Positions 37,346-48,175 of a stretch of 64,000 nucleotides of DNA are shown in pieces (positions within the stretch are counted from its first letter, which is position 1; every line of letters begins with the position of its first letter). A program made the translations under genes and the position numbers. The notes under the pieces are model-generated. The model saw only the letters and a list, made by a program, of their open reading frames with translations, was not told the origin of the DNA and searched no databases. The stretch spans positions 1,116,001 to 1,180,000 of the forward strand of contig NC_070568.1 of the NCBI RefSeq assembly GCF_026914185.1, written 5' to 3'. The DNA comes from Puccinia triticina. Its lineage: Eukaryota > Basidiomycota > Pucciniomycetes > Pucciniales > Pucciniaceae.

Positions 37346-37783
37346 GTCAACGGGGGGTATTCAGAGCAGAGAGAATGGTATTGTATGGCATGGCTGAGGG
37401 GCTGATCCAAATCCAAGTTTTTACATACTCACAATGTCCTGTTGCAAAGATATGCACCCCTTGGAACTTCCCGCCCCACCCCTCTGGTGCAGAAGCTGGG
37501 ACTTTTTGCTAGGAATGAGCAGCAACGGTGGGCTGCTAAACTTTCAGTAGGTAGTTTGCCTAGCGCAGCAGAGCTACTCTTCCACCAAATGTGTTTTCCA
37601 TTAGCAGTCAGTGATTTCACGCTACTGCTAACATAAAACTTGCCAAGCTGAGGGCTCCCCTGAAATCTATGGGGCCTCTATCAGCGCTATTGGCGCTAGC
37701 AGTGCTAATTAGCTGCTAAAAACTTGGATTGCGCTGTTAGCGCCTGTTATCGTAGAGTAGTTGCCCTGTAGCAGCGCTACCGC

Positions 37784-38290
37784 TAAGAGCATCTGCATTG
37801 GTGCGGGTGTAACTTGACGAGTAGTGGATTACCTTACTCCGGGATTAGTGCTAATCTGGGTGGTCAACTGCATTGGTGCGGGCTTGATTGATGAGGAGTA
37901 TGTTGTATGCACCTGCAGCTTATGTAATCTGTGTTTGGTGCATACTTTTGAGTGGGGAGGAGTGTCTGCATGCAGCACTTAGACTCTAGAGAATCCGCAA
38001 TGGTTGCAGATTAAGAAGGGATTAGCGTACCTAATCCTTCTTGGCAACCGCATTGGGTCCAATTTAGTTGGACTAAACTCCTCCCGGGAGATTTGAACTA
38101 AGTGAGAGTAAATTTACTCCTTGCTAATACTGAGAGTAAGTGCTGCATGCAGACACTCCTCCCCACTCAAAAGTATTCACCAAACACAGCTTACATAAGC
38201 TGCAGGTGCATACAACATACTTACTCATCAATTAAATTTAAGCCCGCACCAATCACCAGGGGGGGATCCGTTGCACTTCCCACAGAGTGC
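37784..38290 (+). repeat. Repeat copy, GCATTGGTGCGGGTGTAACT family
   Basis: This region and 40430-40695 are inverted copies. Shared blocks include GAGCATCTGCATTGGTGCGG, GAGTAGTGGATTA, TTGGACTAAACTCCTCC and GCAATGGTTGCAGATTAA. The blocks appear in changed order, so the element seems rearranged. The hAT remnant at 39615-40361 lies between the copies. Confidence 0.5.
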
Positions 38291-38946
38291 CATACTGTGA
38301 TTTCTTACGGTAACTGTTCCAGAATTTAACTGCTTGTGATGTGTAAATAATACCTGAAGTGTGTTCATCTCCTGTTGAACTCATGGTGATGTCTTACCTA
38401 ATCATTATTGGGTAGATTTGATTTTGATTGAACCAACCAAAGGACTAGAAGATGGGGGAGGGAAGGTATAAGAAAGTCATTGTACATCCACACCAGAAAC
38501 TATTTGTTGCATTATCCAAGCCAACAGTTCCTTCAATATGATTATCCCCTTGCTATACACAGCAACAGCACACCCAATCAAATTCTTCATTTACTGTAAA
38601 TATTATCCGCTATGTGTGGCATAAGCAGAGTATCTGAGCAGTGTCTGTCATGATCAGGAGATTCAAAGACAAATGCAACTCTCCGATATGTTTTGCTCAA
38701 GTTCTGAAAGATTGATAAATCACCAAACTGATGTAGCTGATCTGCAGTGCAAACATATTACTGCATTTGTCAGTGCAAATGTATTAATATGTGTGTGCTG
38801 AAAACAAACTGATGCCCACAGGAACAAACCATGGTGGGCTGCCAGGCTCAGGGAGAGCCGGTGGTATTGCATGGGATTTTTCTCAAACAGTGGATCCAGT
38901 GTGCGGGAGGAGGGGAGTTGAATGGTTGATGAACGCTGTCTGATCA

Positions 38947-38996
38947 GTGATGTCCACCCTGAAGTTTGCGCGAACTTCAGGGTGGACATCCATCAC
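38947..38996. repeat. 50-bp perfect-stem hairpin
   Basis: GTGATGTCCACCCTGAAG and its inverse CTTCAGGGTGGACATC close over a short GTTTGCGCGAA centre. The same stem with changes is found inside the tandem units at 26900-26945 and 27165-27200, so it is a dispersed miniature hairpin. Confidence 0.6.
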
Positions 38997-39614
38997 ACAG
39001 CTGCACGCTGGGTTTTGGGGCCGGTTGCTGCAAGCCCCCCTACCAACTTACTTAAATGTCACCTGTGACATGTCATGACTTGGGAACATAATGTTCCAGT
39101 AAGTTTTCCAGGGCCACCTGCCTACAACAGAGTCACAGATTTCCACACATTGGAGGCGTACACAGTCTTTGAGGAATCAGTTTGTTGAGGAATGGCTGCC
39201 TGAATCTGCAGACTTCTAACTAAAAAATTCCAAAGCTTGAGTGAGATTTGAGAATAAGCCCTCCAATATTAGCCATGATTTAAACCAGCCAACAGCAAAG
39301 CCACATGATGAATAAACACAAGCTGGACTCATCCACAAATTTGCCTAATTCTGCATTCCAGGATTACTTTGGCTGAGGAGTTTGTGTGTATTTGCTGGTT
39401 CAATCACAAATCAAGAAGAATTGTCTCTTACACAATTTGGCCCAGAATTGATCTTATCAATGCTTAGAAACAGCCATTCTCATGTCTTAAAGGCTGGGTT
39501 CCCTTCAGCTGATCACTGGTTGAATATTTGATCAGCGGAGCAGTTGATCATAGATTAGGCTAAAGTTACCCTTGCAATACTGTGGAAAGTTACAAGTTAC
39601 ACAAGAGTTATGGC

Positions 39615-40361
39615 AGCAATGGGCCTTTACTATACAGATATTGGTATAGTATAGTTATTGAATTTTTTTGGTCCAAGAACGGTACTGTTCTTTCCATTTT
39701 CTGTAATGAATTTTTAATACTATATCCAATTACATGAGAATTTTTTTTTTGAAAATACTATATCCAAATGAAGGAAGAAAAAAAAAATCTTAATACTATA
39801 CTGGCCAGATGTGGCCAGTACCACTACTCAGTAGGGATGAAAATCTATCTATTTCTTGGGCTTGGGGATCAGAGCACCCAAAGCCTTTCCGGCCTCAGCA
39901 AAGTCCCCTGAGAGGGAAAAATCTTCACAAAGCCACATAAGGCTGCTAAAGGATTTTGAAGTAGTTGAAAGGAACAGCCGACCACGTCTGGAGCCACACA
40001 CGTCTCCAGCCATAGAGAACAATCTCTCAACAGAACAAGACCTACCTGGTGTTCCTAAATAAGCCCTTGCTCTTGCCGCAAGGACCAGGTAGGTGGCATG
40101 GTTTGCCTGTACAATCATCAGGAGCCCACATCTCATTGCCTTATGCTTACGCCTGTTTAAGTGCGTTATTGTGGTAACCAGGGGCAAAAAATGTTACTAT
40201 ACCTGTATTTTTTGTTACAGAGAAAACCCACAAAATACTATACTGGCCAATTTCAGCAAGAGTCAATACTAGTACAGTTATTAGTATATGGTGGTACAAC
40301 CAGACCTATACAATAACAGAAAGGCCTGGTTATAGTAGAGTATAGTATAGGCCCATTGTTG
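39615..40361 (-). mobile_element. Internally deleted hAT element with transposase remnant
   Basis: The inverted ends are AGCAATGGGCCTTTACTATA and, from the right, CAACAATGGGCCTATACTAT. The flanks GTTATGGC (39607-39614) and GTTATGGT (40362-40369) agree at 7 of 8 positions. Subterminal regions are rich in TATAGTAT/ATACTATA. Only the end of a transposase gene remains inside. Confidence 0.7.
39849..40187 (-). pseudogene. hAT transposase C-terminal dimerisation fragment
   Basis: The minus-strand frame reads YLGTPGRSCSVERLFSMAG followed by GSRRGRL and LMWLCEDF, the typical hAT C-terminal dimerisation region. The rest of the transposase is missing. It differs in sequence from the two other hAT transposases in the window, so it represents a third lineage. 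Confidence 0.8.
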
Positions 40362-40429
40362 GTTATGGTCAACTCTAGCATCACATCAGTACCTGAGTCT
40401 GATGGAATTACGGTGTGGCACTCTGTAGG

Positions 40430-40695
40430 AAGTGTGAAAATTTCCCCCCTGGTGAATGTGGTTGACCACACGGATTAGCGCTAATCCACTACTCCTTGAG
40501 TTACACCCGCACCAATGCGGATGCTCTTACTCCCAGGATTAGCAAGGAGTAAATATACTCTTGATTAGTCCAAATTGTACTACTGGGAGGAGTTTAGTCC
40601 AACTAAATTGGACCCAATGTGGTTGCCAAGGAGGATTATTTACACCAATCCCTCCTTAATCTGCAACCAATGTGGATTCTCTAACGGCATTGTGC
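40430..40695 (-). repeat. Inverted partner of the 37784-38290 repeat
   Basis: Reads AGTTACACCCGCACCAATGC, GGAGGAGTTTAGTCCAA and TTAATCTGCAACCAATG in inverse order to the 37784 copy. No clean termini were resolved. Confidence 0.5.
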
Positions 40696-40699
40696 CAGG

Positions 40700-42161
40700 A
40701 ACTATGCAACGCTAGACCAGCGGATAGCGCACACTACCGCTAGTTTAGCGTAGCCGCCCAGTGTTGGGAGCAGGCAGACTGATACCAGTTTTTCAAGAGA
40801 CTGACCAACTCAACTTCCATACCTACTACATAACTCCCCCCCCAGGTCAAACAGAAAATTCTTAAATTTTCTACAACCACCCTAAAAGGCTCTTTGGTGT
40901 TTTCATATGTTTTCCAAGAGTATGTTTCAGAGATTTTGTGAAATTTAGCATACCTTTTTCAACACCCCCCTATTAGGGGGCTTGCTGGGGTCCTGCATTG
41001 GTTTCTTGAGTTTTTTTTCCCCATAGTGAATTAAGAAAATAGCCAAGGGGGGGTTGCAGGAATCTCCAACATTTTAACTTGAGAAGAAAGAAAATGAGAA
41101 AGACAAAAACAAAGAAAAGAGATCAAAAATACAAGAATAAATCACACCTATGCAGAGATTACTGGTCTAATTTACTCACCATGCTGCACAAAACAATGGG
41201 GATTTACTGATGTTGTGTTATCCAGAGGGATTTTTGTAACATAACTACCCACATTTACCAGATATTGTGTCATTGTTACCTGGTAGAATGTGCCCGCGCA
41301 CATTTGGATAACATAACAAAGGGGGATTTCCCCCTGAATACCTTGAAAGATAATGCAGATAATGTGCTAACTGTGTTATCTGGCAAAATAATTCTGGAAA
41401 ATGGGCAAGAATCCCCTGTTATCCACACCTCATCGCCTTAGGAGTGGGGGATAATTTGACTGGTGTAAGAAGACAGGAAAAAAAAAAAAATGTAACAGAA
41501 GCATTGCTGCCATTACTTTAACAATAACAGGACCGATTCCGTTACATTATAATTACTTTTTGTTACAGATAACATAACTTCCTATTGTGACTGCACATCC
41601 ACAACACATGTCACATACCCTTGAATGGGAAAAAAATTGAGGGTGTTGTGCCATGGATGTACCCCATTTCTGGGTGGGTGTGTTTATGAGAGATGATTAT
41701 TTTTGTTGAGAATTGTGTGATAATAGTAGTCAACAGGAGATGGAGAGAGAATGGGGCATTCAACACACAAATGGCAAGAAAAAAGGAGTAACAACAAAGA
41801 GAAAGACAAGTAAACCAAAGAATGTAAGACTCTCAATTGCTTTATGTGTTTAGGAATATCAAATTACCCACCTGTCAATTTAACTCTTGGTAGAGAAAAA
41901 GTTGATCATATGCAGTATTCAACAACTTTCACACACTGGTTGTGGTTTTTTGGGACTAGCAGCAAGTTGGCTGCAGGCTTGGAAGTGGCAACAGGAAATC
42001 CTCCAATCAAACCAATAAATGGTGTCTTTTTTGGATTAAAACCCAGAAGAATGACAGCAATTAAAGTCAGGGCAGCCAGGACTAGAGTCAGGATCCATAA
42101 TGTTAGGACTAAAACAAAGACAGCTTATGTTCAGGCCTTGTTTTCTGTATCTCAAAACTAA
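40700..42161. other. Repeat-rich intergenic stretch, no supported gene
   Basis: Contains a diverged copy of the GCAAGCCCC-type terminus (about 40965-41000), a TTTCTTGAGTTTTTTTTCC..CATAGTG end resembling the CACTATG elements (40998-41030), and several TGTTATC/GATAACA motifs between 41210 and 41580. The frame 41844-42161 is isolated and unrecognised. Confidence 0.4.
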
Positions 42162-42254
42162 CGTCTCCGTCAACCAATGGTAATGGCATCATAACCCTTG
42201 TCAAGTTTTATAGGAAGAGGGCCTTGACCGCTGTTCCACATTTAATCACACATT

Positions 42255-42454
42255 GGAGGACTTCCCGTCAAGTCTGGGAGCCTCCCAGATCTCAATTTAC
42301 ACACCCAAATTCTTAATTTTTGACAAAAAGGGAAATGTTTTCCTAGCCCTACAGTTCATTACTCTCATGTGCACTGGTTGAGTTTTTGATGGTGTCTTAA
42401 TTTAAGATTTAGATAGGCATCTAGAGCTCTCTAAATGATGACAGGAAGTCATCC
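42255..42454. mobile_element. Miniature element, GGAGGACTTCC family, copy 2 (200 bp)
   Basis: The ends are GGAGGACTTCC and, read inward from the right, GGATGACTTCC. It is absent from the paralogous site near 49185, where CACACATTGTCC is uninterrupted. Flanks are ATT on both sides; because of overlapping bases a 5-bp duplication CATTG is also possible. Confidence 0.85.
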
Positions 42455-42545
42455 ATTGTCCAAATAATTTTGGGCTTGGAAGGTGAAAAGATCTAGCCAA
42501 AAGGCATTTTTAACATGGATTTAAAGATTTCTTATGGGAAAATAG

Positions 42546-42706
42546 GGCCCTGTTTGGCTGCCGCGTTATACGTCATAAATGGTCGAATTTATGACGCGCG
42601 ACCCCCGGGGGTTTCAACATTTTGGTGGAAACGGGGGGCGAACTTTGGGTCGCGGCGTCATAAATTCAACCATTTATGACGTATAACGCGACAGCCAAAC
42701 GGGGCC
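42546..42706. mobile_element. Miniature element, GGCCC ends, 3-bp duplication (161 bp)
   Basis: The ends are GGCCCTGTTTGGCTG and, from the right, GGCCCCGTTTGGCTG, with arms that pair over CGCGTTATACGTCATAAAT. The site duplication is TAG (42543-42545 and 42707-42709). The parent copy at about 49275 has a single TAG and no insert. Confidence 0.9.
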
Positions 42707-42886
42707 TAGATGATATAATTTTTAACGGCTCTCTTCAATTACAATTGGCTGCAAATTGTATGTGGAAAACAAGATGAAGATGAGAGTAAGGGGATTACTC
42801 AGAGGGTGGTTTTCCAACCAATCCTTTGAGAACTTTCATCAGTTGATCGTTCTGCATCTGGCCAAACCTATTTTTCTGATTATTAG

Positions 42887-42998
42887 CACCAGGAAAAAAA
42901 AATGATCACTTGTCTGCAAGTGACATCAAAAAGTACAAAGGCCCCTTTGTACTTTGCTATGTCACTTGTTGGCAAGTGATCATTCTTTTTTCCTGGTG
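42887..42998. mobile_element. Hairpin miniature element, CACCAGG ends (112 bp)
   Basis: The ends are CACCAGGAAAAAAAAATGAT and the inverse; the whole insert folds around AGTACAAAGG..CCTTTGTACT. It is flanked by TAG (42884-42886 and 42999-43001). The parent copy near 49450 has one TAG and no insert, which proves the boundaries. Confidence 0.92.
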
Positions 42999-43193
42999 TA
43001 GGGGGCTGAGAAGGGGAATTAGATTGAAGTTGTCTAGCTGGAGAATCATTGGGGGAGGAGGCGTTGTTAGGGCTTGGAGAGCTAGATGAAGGGGGCTGGA
43101 AGTTGCGGGTGATCGAGTTGAGGAAGTTGAGTACGATGGTGCCCTGCCGTTTAGGCGGGGGATTTCCGACCCATTTGCGACTGCCGATCTTCG

Positions 43194-43731
43194 CTAACTT
43201 AACACAAGTCCCCCCTGGTGGGAGCGCTGTGGCTGGCGGCGAAGCTGCCCCTCCCGCAGGGAGGGACTTGTGCATTATCCCAAATTTTACGCGGGAGCAG
43301 AAAGTTCATTTGGCTGAGAGGTTTTTAAAAATTTTATAGCTCCTCCCCCAGCCTCTCCACCAATATGCCCTATCTGTACCCTATGCTACTTTTCTTTCTC
43401 TACATTTTGGTCTACTCAGATTTTTTCTATCTCAATCTGTTGACCTTTTCAAAAGATCAAAAATGCACAAGTCTTCCAAATGAGGCTCCACTTGTTTGGG
43501 ACTCCAGGAGTTGTTTTTCTGGCTACAAGATAGATAAGTGGCTCAAATTGATTGCAAGAACAGAACCTACAGCTCTGTGTATTCAGTTTTTCTATATTGG
43601 TTGGGATTTTTAGTGTAGCAGATCCTTTCTGCTCCTGCTTAAATCAAGACATAACTCATAAGCCTCTCCTGCGGAGAGCCCTCCGGGCGGGGTCCCCCGG
43701 ACCCTCCGTTCAAGAGGCTTAGTTAAGCTAG
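43194..43731. mobile_element. Mutator-like miniature element, copy 4 (538 bp)
   Basis: The ends are CTAACTTAACACAAGTCCC and, from the right, CTAGCTTAACTAAGCCTC. The 9-bp duplication CGATCTTCG is at 43185-43193 and 43732-43740; the parent site at 49636-49644 has it once. This is the firmest member of the family because the empty site is available. Confidence 0.92.
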
Positions 43732-44269
43732 CGATCTTCGTATGCGCGTTCACTCGACTCGAATCACTGTCAGTTCCTTTGTTTTCCTGCCAAGAACACA
43801 ACTCCCAAGTTCCACATGTGCAAACGATCACAATTCTAAATCTCAAGTACCTAAGGCTACATACATATCAAGTGATGATGTCCCACTTGAGTAGCAAAAC
43901 TTCAGGTAAGAGACAAGTTACAATGGAATCACCTTCTCTCACTATCTCAAATCTCCGACTATTGCCAAGACAACAACTCCTAATTTATGCACACCACAAG
44001 GATAAAAAATCTACAGCTTTCTGCAAGCATGGCTTGCTTGATGTGGTTCATTTTTTTCTGAAGCCTCCAAGTAGTAAAGTGATGGTCAAATCTGCATTTG
44101 CAACCAGGTCACCTAGCTCTCAGATCTTACTGACCAACCGCTGCTACAGCATGAGAGAAGCCAATGGCTGCATACCTCCCCCCATGAACAATCAGTGCAA
44201 CCTATACACTATATTCTTCCCATAGGTTTGCGTCTCTCAGCGTAACAGACAGAAAAGAATGACCGAGTC

Positions 44270-45367
44270 TTACCAGGTGGCAATGTATGTGGCATGCATG
44301 TTGCGGAGAGAGATCTGAGGGGATCTTCCGATCGGAAGAGCTTTGGAAGCCATCTCCTTCAACTTGCCACTATTGGCATCTATTCATAAAACCAAAAGCC
44401 AAAGTGAGTGAGAAATGTTCTGGAAAGAAGAAGACAATATGCGTACAAGTAATGGCGTCGACGAGGATTGGCGAGGTACCCAGATGGTCTGCAATCTCTT
44501 GGATATCGACAAAGTACCATTGGTTGGAGTCTTTCGAATTGCTCGGTTGAAAGAAGGACTTGTTCTCCTGTTTGCGGAGCATGCCGACAACCTCGATATC
44601 TGTTGACTCCTAAGAAGTCAAGACATATTTACTAAGTAAAGGTCGACTCGGGGGGTTTGCATCAAGTTTTGAGGAAAGGAGAAGCCCACACGACTGAGGG
44701 GACGGGATTGGGGATTTTTGAATTCGCGCTTGATGAATCCACGGTTGATGAGGATCGGCTCGCCGCCGTTGTCAGGATAGAAAGGAGTGATGAGGTGATA
44801 TCCCAGCTCTGCTTCGCGGGTTCTAGACTCGATGAAGATCTCCTTGGCGTGATCGAACCTGCCTTTCAGTTTGACTTTTCGATACTCAAACTCAGGGATG
44901 ACTTTCGGACTAGAGAGGGTCGGAAGGCCGGAGATGGAGAATCAGCAACAAGGACGAGAGGGAGTTGGGGATTATTTCCTCAGGGATAAATATACAAAAT
45001 ACTCAACTTGATATGTTTGGGCAAGCCGATCGGTTCGAGAGCTCTCCAAGTCTTTGATCAGGTCTTTCTTCCAGCTCAAGCGTTGGACCTGCCAAGTACC
45101 GAGGGCAAAGGTGAGGATGTGGACGGAGACGAGGACGAGGGTCATGGGTGTCCATCGCCGGTTGACGCGAGGCTTCCAGGAGGATGTGTCCAGAGGCTCT
45201 CGGAATCCGCTCGACTGGCTCCCGGCCCGACTGGTCCGGTTCGGCGAACAAGAGAAGCGGCCAAGTCGACAGCTTGCGAGTCTTGAGGTCCTCGTCGGAT
45301 GGGTGGTGATCTGTAGCTTGTGAAGCAAGGATCCAGGCAGGAGGAAACTCCTGGAAGCGTTCGCCAT
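44270..45367 (-). CDS. SURF1: SURF1/Shy1-family cytochrome c oxidase assembly factor, 3' end uncertain
   Basis: SURF1 proteins sit in the inner mitochondrial membrane and help heme insertion into Cox1. Exons on the minus strand are 45367-45003, 44909-44690, 44609-44447 and 44379-44274, with matching phases. Exon 1 has a basic, serine-rich presequence and the first membrane segment (TLVLVSVHILTFALGTWQVQ), then RLSWKKDLIKDLES. Exon 2 holds FEYRKVKLKGRFDHAKEIFI, YHLITPFYP and EPILINRGFIKREFK. Exon 3 holds QWYFVDIQEIADHLGTSPIL. Exon 4 ends SLRNMHATYIATW. Other SURF1 proteins continue with a second membrane segment. Here a TAA follows the W codon directly, unless GTAAGA is a donor; no fitting terminal exon was found before 43780. 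Confidence 0.9.
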
Positions 45368-45462
45368 CGGGGTGAGTGAGAGTTGGTTTTCGGTCTGGGC
45401 GAGGTGGCTTCAACCCTCCGCATACACCCACCAGCAACCACCCAACACAGCCGCACCCGGCC
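45368..45462. promoter_or_regulatory. Shared upstream region of SURF1 and OPA3
   Basis: Only 95 bp separate the two divergent start codons, so both promoters must overlap here or within the 5' untranslated parts. No TATA-like box is evident. This is inferred from spacing only. Confidence 0.5.
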
Positions 45463-46717
45463 ATGGCATCGGTCAAAGTGAGTAAGCAACCATCAACTTT
45501 ATTCTCAGCTCAGCAAGCATCGATACTGACCACCATCCATCCTCATCCTCCAGGTTGTCTCGCTGTTGATCAAGACCTTGAGCAAACCAATTGCCAACCG
45601 GCTCAAGATCAGTGCACAGGTTGAGTTGCTTCTTTCCACTCTTTATTCCTCAAGAAAATATCAATTGACACTAGCATGTGGTTCGTCTGCCGTCCAGGAA
45701 CATCCTAAGTTCAGCCAAGCGTCTCTCTCTCTCGCTGGCATACATTAGTCACCTCCGATCCGACCGACCAAAACATTTTACCCATCTAGAAAGTACTGAT
45801 CCCGAATCTGCTGTCATTATAAAAACAAAGATTTCGTACAGTGTGTGTAGGCCTTGCTCAATCCCTTCATCGATACGAAACTCGCCTGGCCGCCGGAATT
45901 TTCGCCAAAGTACATCCTGTTATTCGGCCCCTCAGGTTCGTCTTAACCCAACCCACCCTTTCCCATCTGTTGAAACTCTTGTTCGCTTGAGAGATAATAA
46001 TCATTAACCTTTTTTTTTTTTAATTTTTTGGAAAACAGTGATACCAAGGCTATTCAAAATGGTGCCAACTTCTTATCCGAAGCTTTCTTATTCTCAGTGG
46101 CAGTAGCCCTAAGTCCGTCCCCAAATCCAATGGTTTTTTCTGTTTTTTGATTCACTGAAAAAAGTCTACAAAAAATTAACAAAAAGCAGAGAAGCAGGAA
46201 TGAGTAACATTAACCGACTGCGCCCCAATTATCTCCCCTCTATCTCAACACACAACACTCAGTCGTAGCCGAGAACTTACGAGGAAGGATGCAGACAGCT
46301 CATCGACGAGACGTTGTCAACGAACGACTCACCGAGCTGGAAACTCTATGCGCGAATATCCGGTCAGTCTGAACCCCCCCTCTAATCGGTCAGGAGAGAG
46401 TCAATTTTTTACTGACCAAGTACCGGTTGGAAAAAATGTATATAGAACAAATCAAGAAACACTACAGCGACAGATCCAGCCGCTCTTGCTTCTGCATACC
46501 GACCAACAAGAAGGAGAAGACTTTTTGCAGACTTCGAGCCAGCCGGCGACGGGCGGACAGTCGGAGTCTTCGGGACCAGGCTCCAGCGGCTCGGCCGACG
46601 ACCGGCCTGTTTGTTTACCCACCGATAATGATGAGCGGCCGTCAGAACTTACTCGGCCTCAACCTCTTGCTGATGACCAGACCGTGCGCCGGGCCGAACT
46701 CGCCCTGGGATGGATAA
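45463..46717 (+). CDS. OPA3: OPA3-like protein
   Basis: OPA3 proteins are conserved mitochondrial proteins of poorly defined function. Seven exons fit: 45463-45477 (MASVK), 45554-45619, one starting at 45698, 45842-45935, 46039-46112, 46263-46366 and 46421-46717. Recognisable parts are VVSLLIKTLSKPIANRLK, EHPKFSQ, CVGLAQSLHRYETRLAAG, AIQNGANFLSEAFLFSVAVA and VAENLRGRM. The coiled-coil tail has RRDVVNERLTELETL and KMYIEQIKKHY. The end of exon 3 and the donor of exon 6 are uncertain: a GC-AG or unusual donor may be used. It is the divergent partner of SURF1. Confidence 0.85.
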
Positions 46718-47440
46718 AAGCTTGATTGGCTGTCTCCTCGTTCCTTTCCTTCACTCCTGACCTCATCACCACATCCCCGTTCCCTACCTAATCCAATCCT
46801 CGTTCTATTTTTCAAACTGTCCCGGGAAACCCCTGTTGACCTTCCAAGCTATCATTCATCCTTATTTTCTTGTACAACTATGACTGCTTTGTTTCCACTC
46901 TCTTTGGGATACACCGCGGGGCAATCGGGGCGCCATCGTGGCGGCGTCCCCGGCCCCCACGGACCCTGCATGGGTAAAAGTCTATCGAAGCATAAAGCTG
47001 AGGCAAAGATGTGCATCGGAGTGGATTCTCTGAGTGGTGAGGGAAATGTGCGGAGAAGACCTGCCAGTTACAGTGGCGGGCTAATCCAGGAGGAAACAGG
47101 TGTTTTCACGATGCGGACGGAGGCCCAACTGGGAAGAAGGTCTCTTTTGGGATGAGGCACCTGAGGGGGTTGTGCGGCTAACATTTGCGGGCTTTACGGA
47201 ACTCGCAATTTCCCGTTGCACATCAGTAATCAACAAGGGGACAGACTCTGGGTGGCAATGGCAGCTTGTTGGTGATACCGCCGGCTCAATCCCACCTCCT
47301 GTTGTGCCTCATGATGGTACTCCATGAACTTTCAACTGGGGCAAGTGCGTGGCTAGAACTTGGCAGGCATCAAATTTCAAGAAACAGATATATATGACGG
47401 TAAAGACAGTGCGGGTTGAGGATTAGAAGTGAGTAAAATA
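46718..47440. other. Stretch with no supported gene
   Basis: An ATG-started frame at 46880-47155 and an overlapping one at 47100-47327 show no family features. The sequence is less AT-rich than the transposon areas. Confidence 0.35.
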
Positions 47441-48084
47441 TCAAGCTCCGCGGCCTCGGCGAGGACCGCCACGTCCCCGCAATCGTCGTTGGGTCTGAGT
47501 GTTGATCTCAATGGTCTCTTGAAGGTGGCTGTTTGCAGCATCCTTCAGAGATGCAATTTCGGCATTCAGGGTAGCAAGTCGGCCGTCAAGATCATCCAGC
47601 CGGGTGTTGATGAGGCGGCGGGTTTCTTCATGTTGAGCCTGCAAATCTTCATGTTGAGCCTGCATATTTTGTTGAAAGGCTTGGATGACAACCTGGATGG
47701 CAGGTGGCAGGGCTGCAAGAGCATCTGATTAAAGAAAAGAAAATGTAAGTAAATATCAGACCCAATGCAACTGTGATCAATTCACATTTCAAGTTCACTC
47801 ACCTTCAAACCCAATCATCCGAATGACAGTTCTAGCCAAGGTTGTTGCCGTAACTCCCAGTCGAGTGGCGTCGATCCTGACTTGTGAGCTTAGTAGAGAA
47901 AAGGAAACATGAATATTAGTTTTTTTTTGTAACGTTAGTGGCAGTGCAAGAGCAAAAACCACCCACAATCCCAGCGGCAAATGTCGCGCAGGTGGCTGAG
48001 CTGACTGGCGATATCGAGATTTGTTGGGGGTTCAGCCGCGGGAGGAGGGAGTGCCGGCAAACGTTGTTGTCTCGGTAAAAACAT
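47441..48084 (-). CDS. Unrecognised three-exon gene with coiled coil and RG-rich tail
   Basis: Exons 48084-47963, 47888-47803 and 47724-47441 join in phase through GT-AG introns to give 163 residues from ATG at 48084. The N-terminus is proline-rich (LPALPPPAAEPP). The middle has VTATTLARTVIRMIGFEDAL. The C-terminal half is a predicted coiled coil of Gln/Glu/Leu heptads (MQAQHEDLQAQHEETRRL, LDDLDGRLATLNAEIASL) and ends in RRLRGRGGPRRGRGA. The tail resembles RNA-binding RG boxes or a retroelement capsid tail, but no homology is recognised. The consistent splicing makes a real gene or a recent gene relic likely. Confidence 0.5.
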
Positions 48085-48175
48085 TTCGAGCCTTGATGTG
48101 AGACTAGGGGTATTTCGAGCCTTGATGTAAAACTAGGGGTATGAAGTTTGTATTGATGTAACACGAAGTAAATTA

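Larger units (their letters stand above)
42162..43779 (-). pseudogene. Duplicated 3' end of the MRP51 gene, split by four insertions
   Basis: The segment is a direct duplicate of 49095-49683, which holds the last part of the MRP51 coding exon and its 3' flank. Coding traces on the minus strand include SDSSRVNAHTKI and GNPPPKRQGTIVL (one changed residue follows) and ITRNFQPPSS. Compared with the parent it carries four inserts: 42255-42454, 42546-42706, 42887-42998 and 43194-43731. With the inserts removed the two copies are nearly identical. It lacks the MRP51 N-terminus and cannot encode the protein. Confidence 0.92.

Noticed and set aside
43610..43846. 78-codon minus-strand frame
   Set aside because: It crosses the end of the inserted element at 43731 into the MRP51 pseudogene, so it is chimeric.
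46880..47155. 91-codon ATG-started frame
   Set aside because: No family resemblance, no splice partners and an overlapping frame of similar quality.
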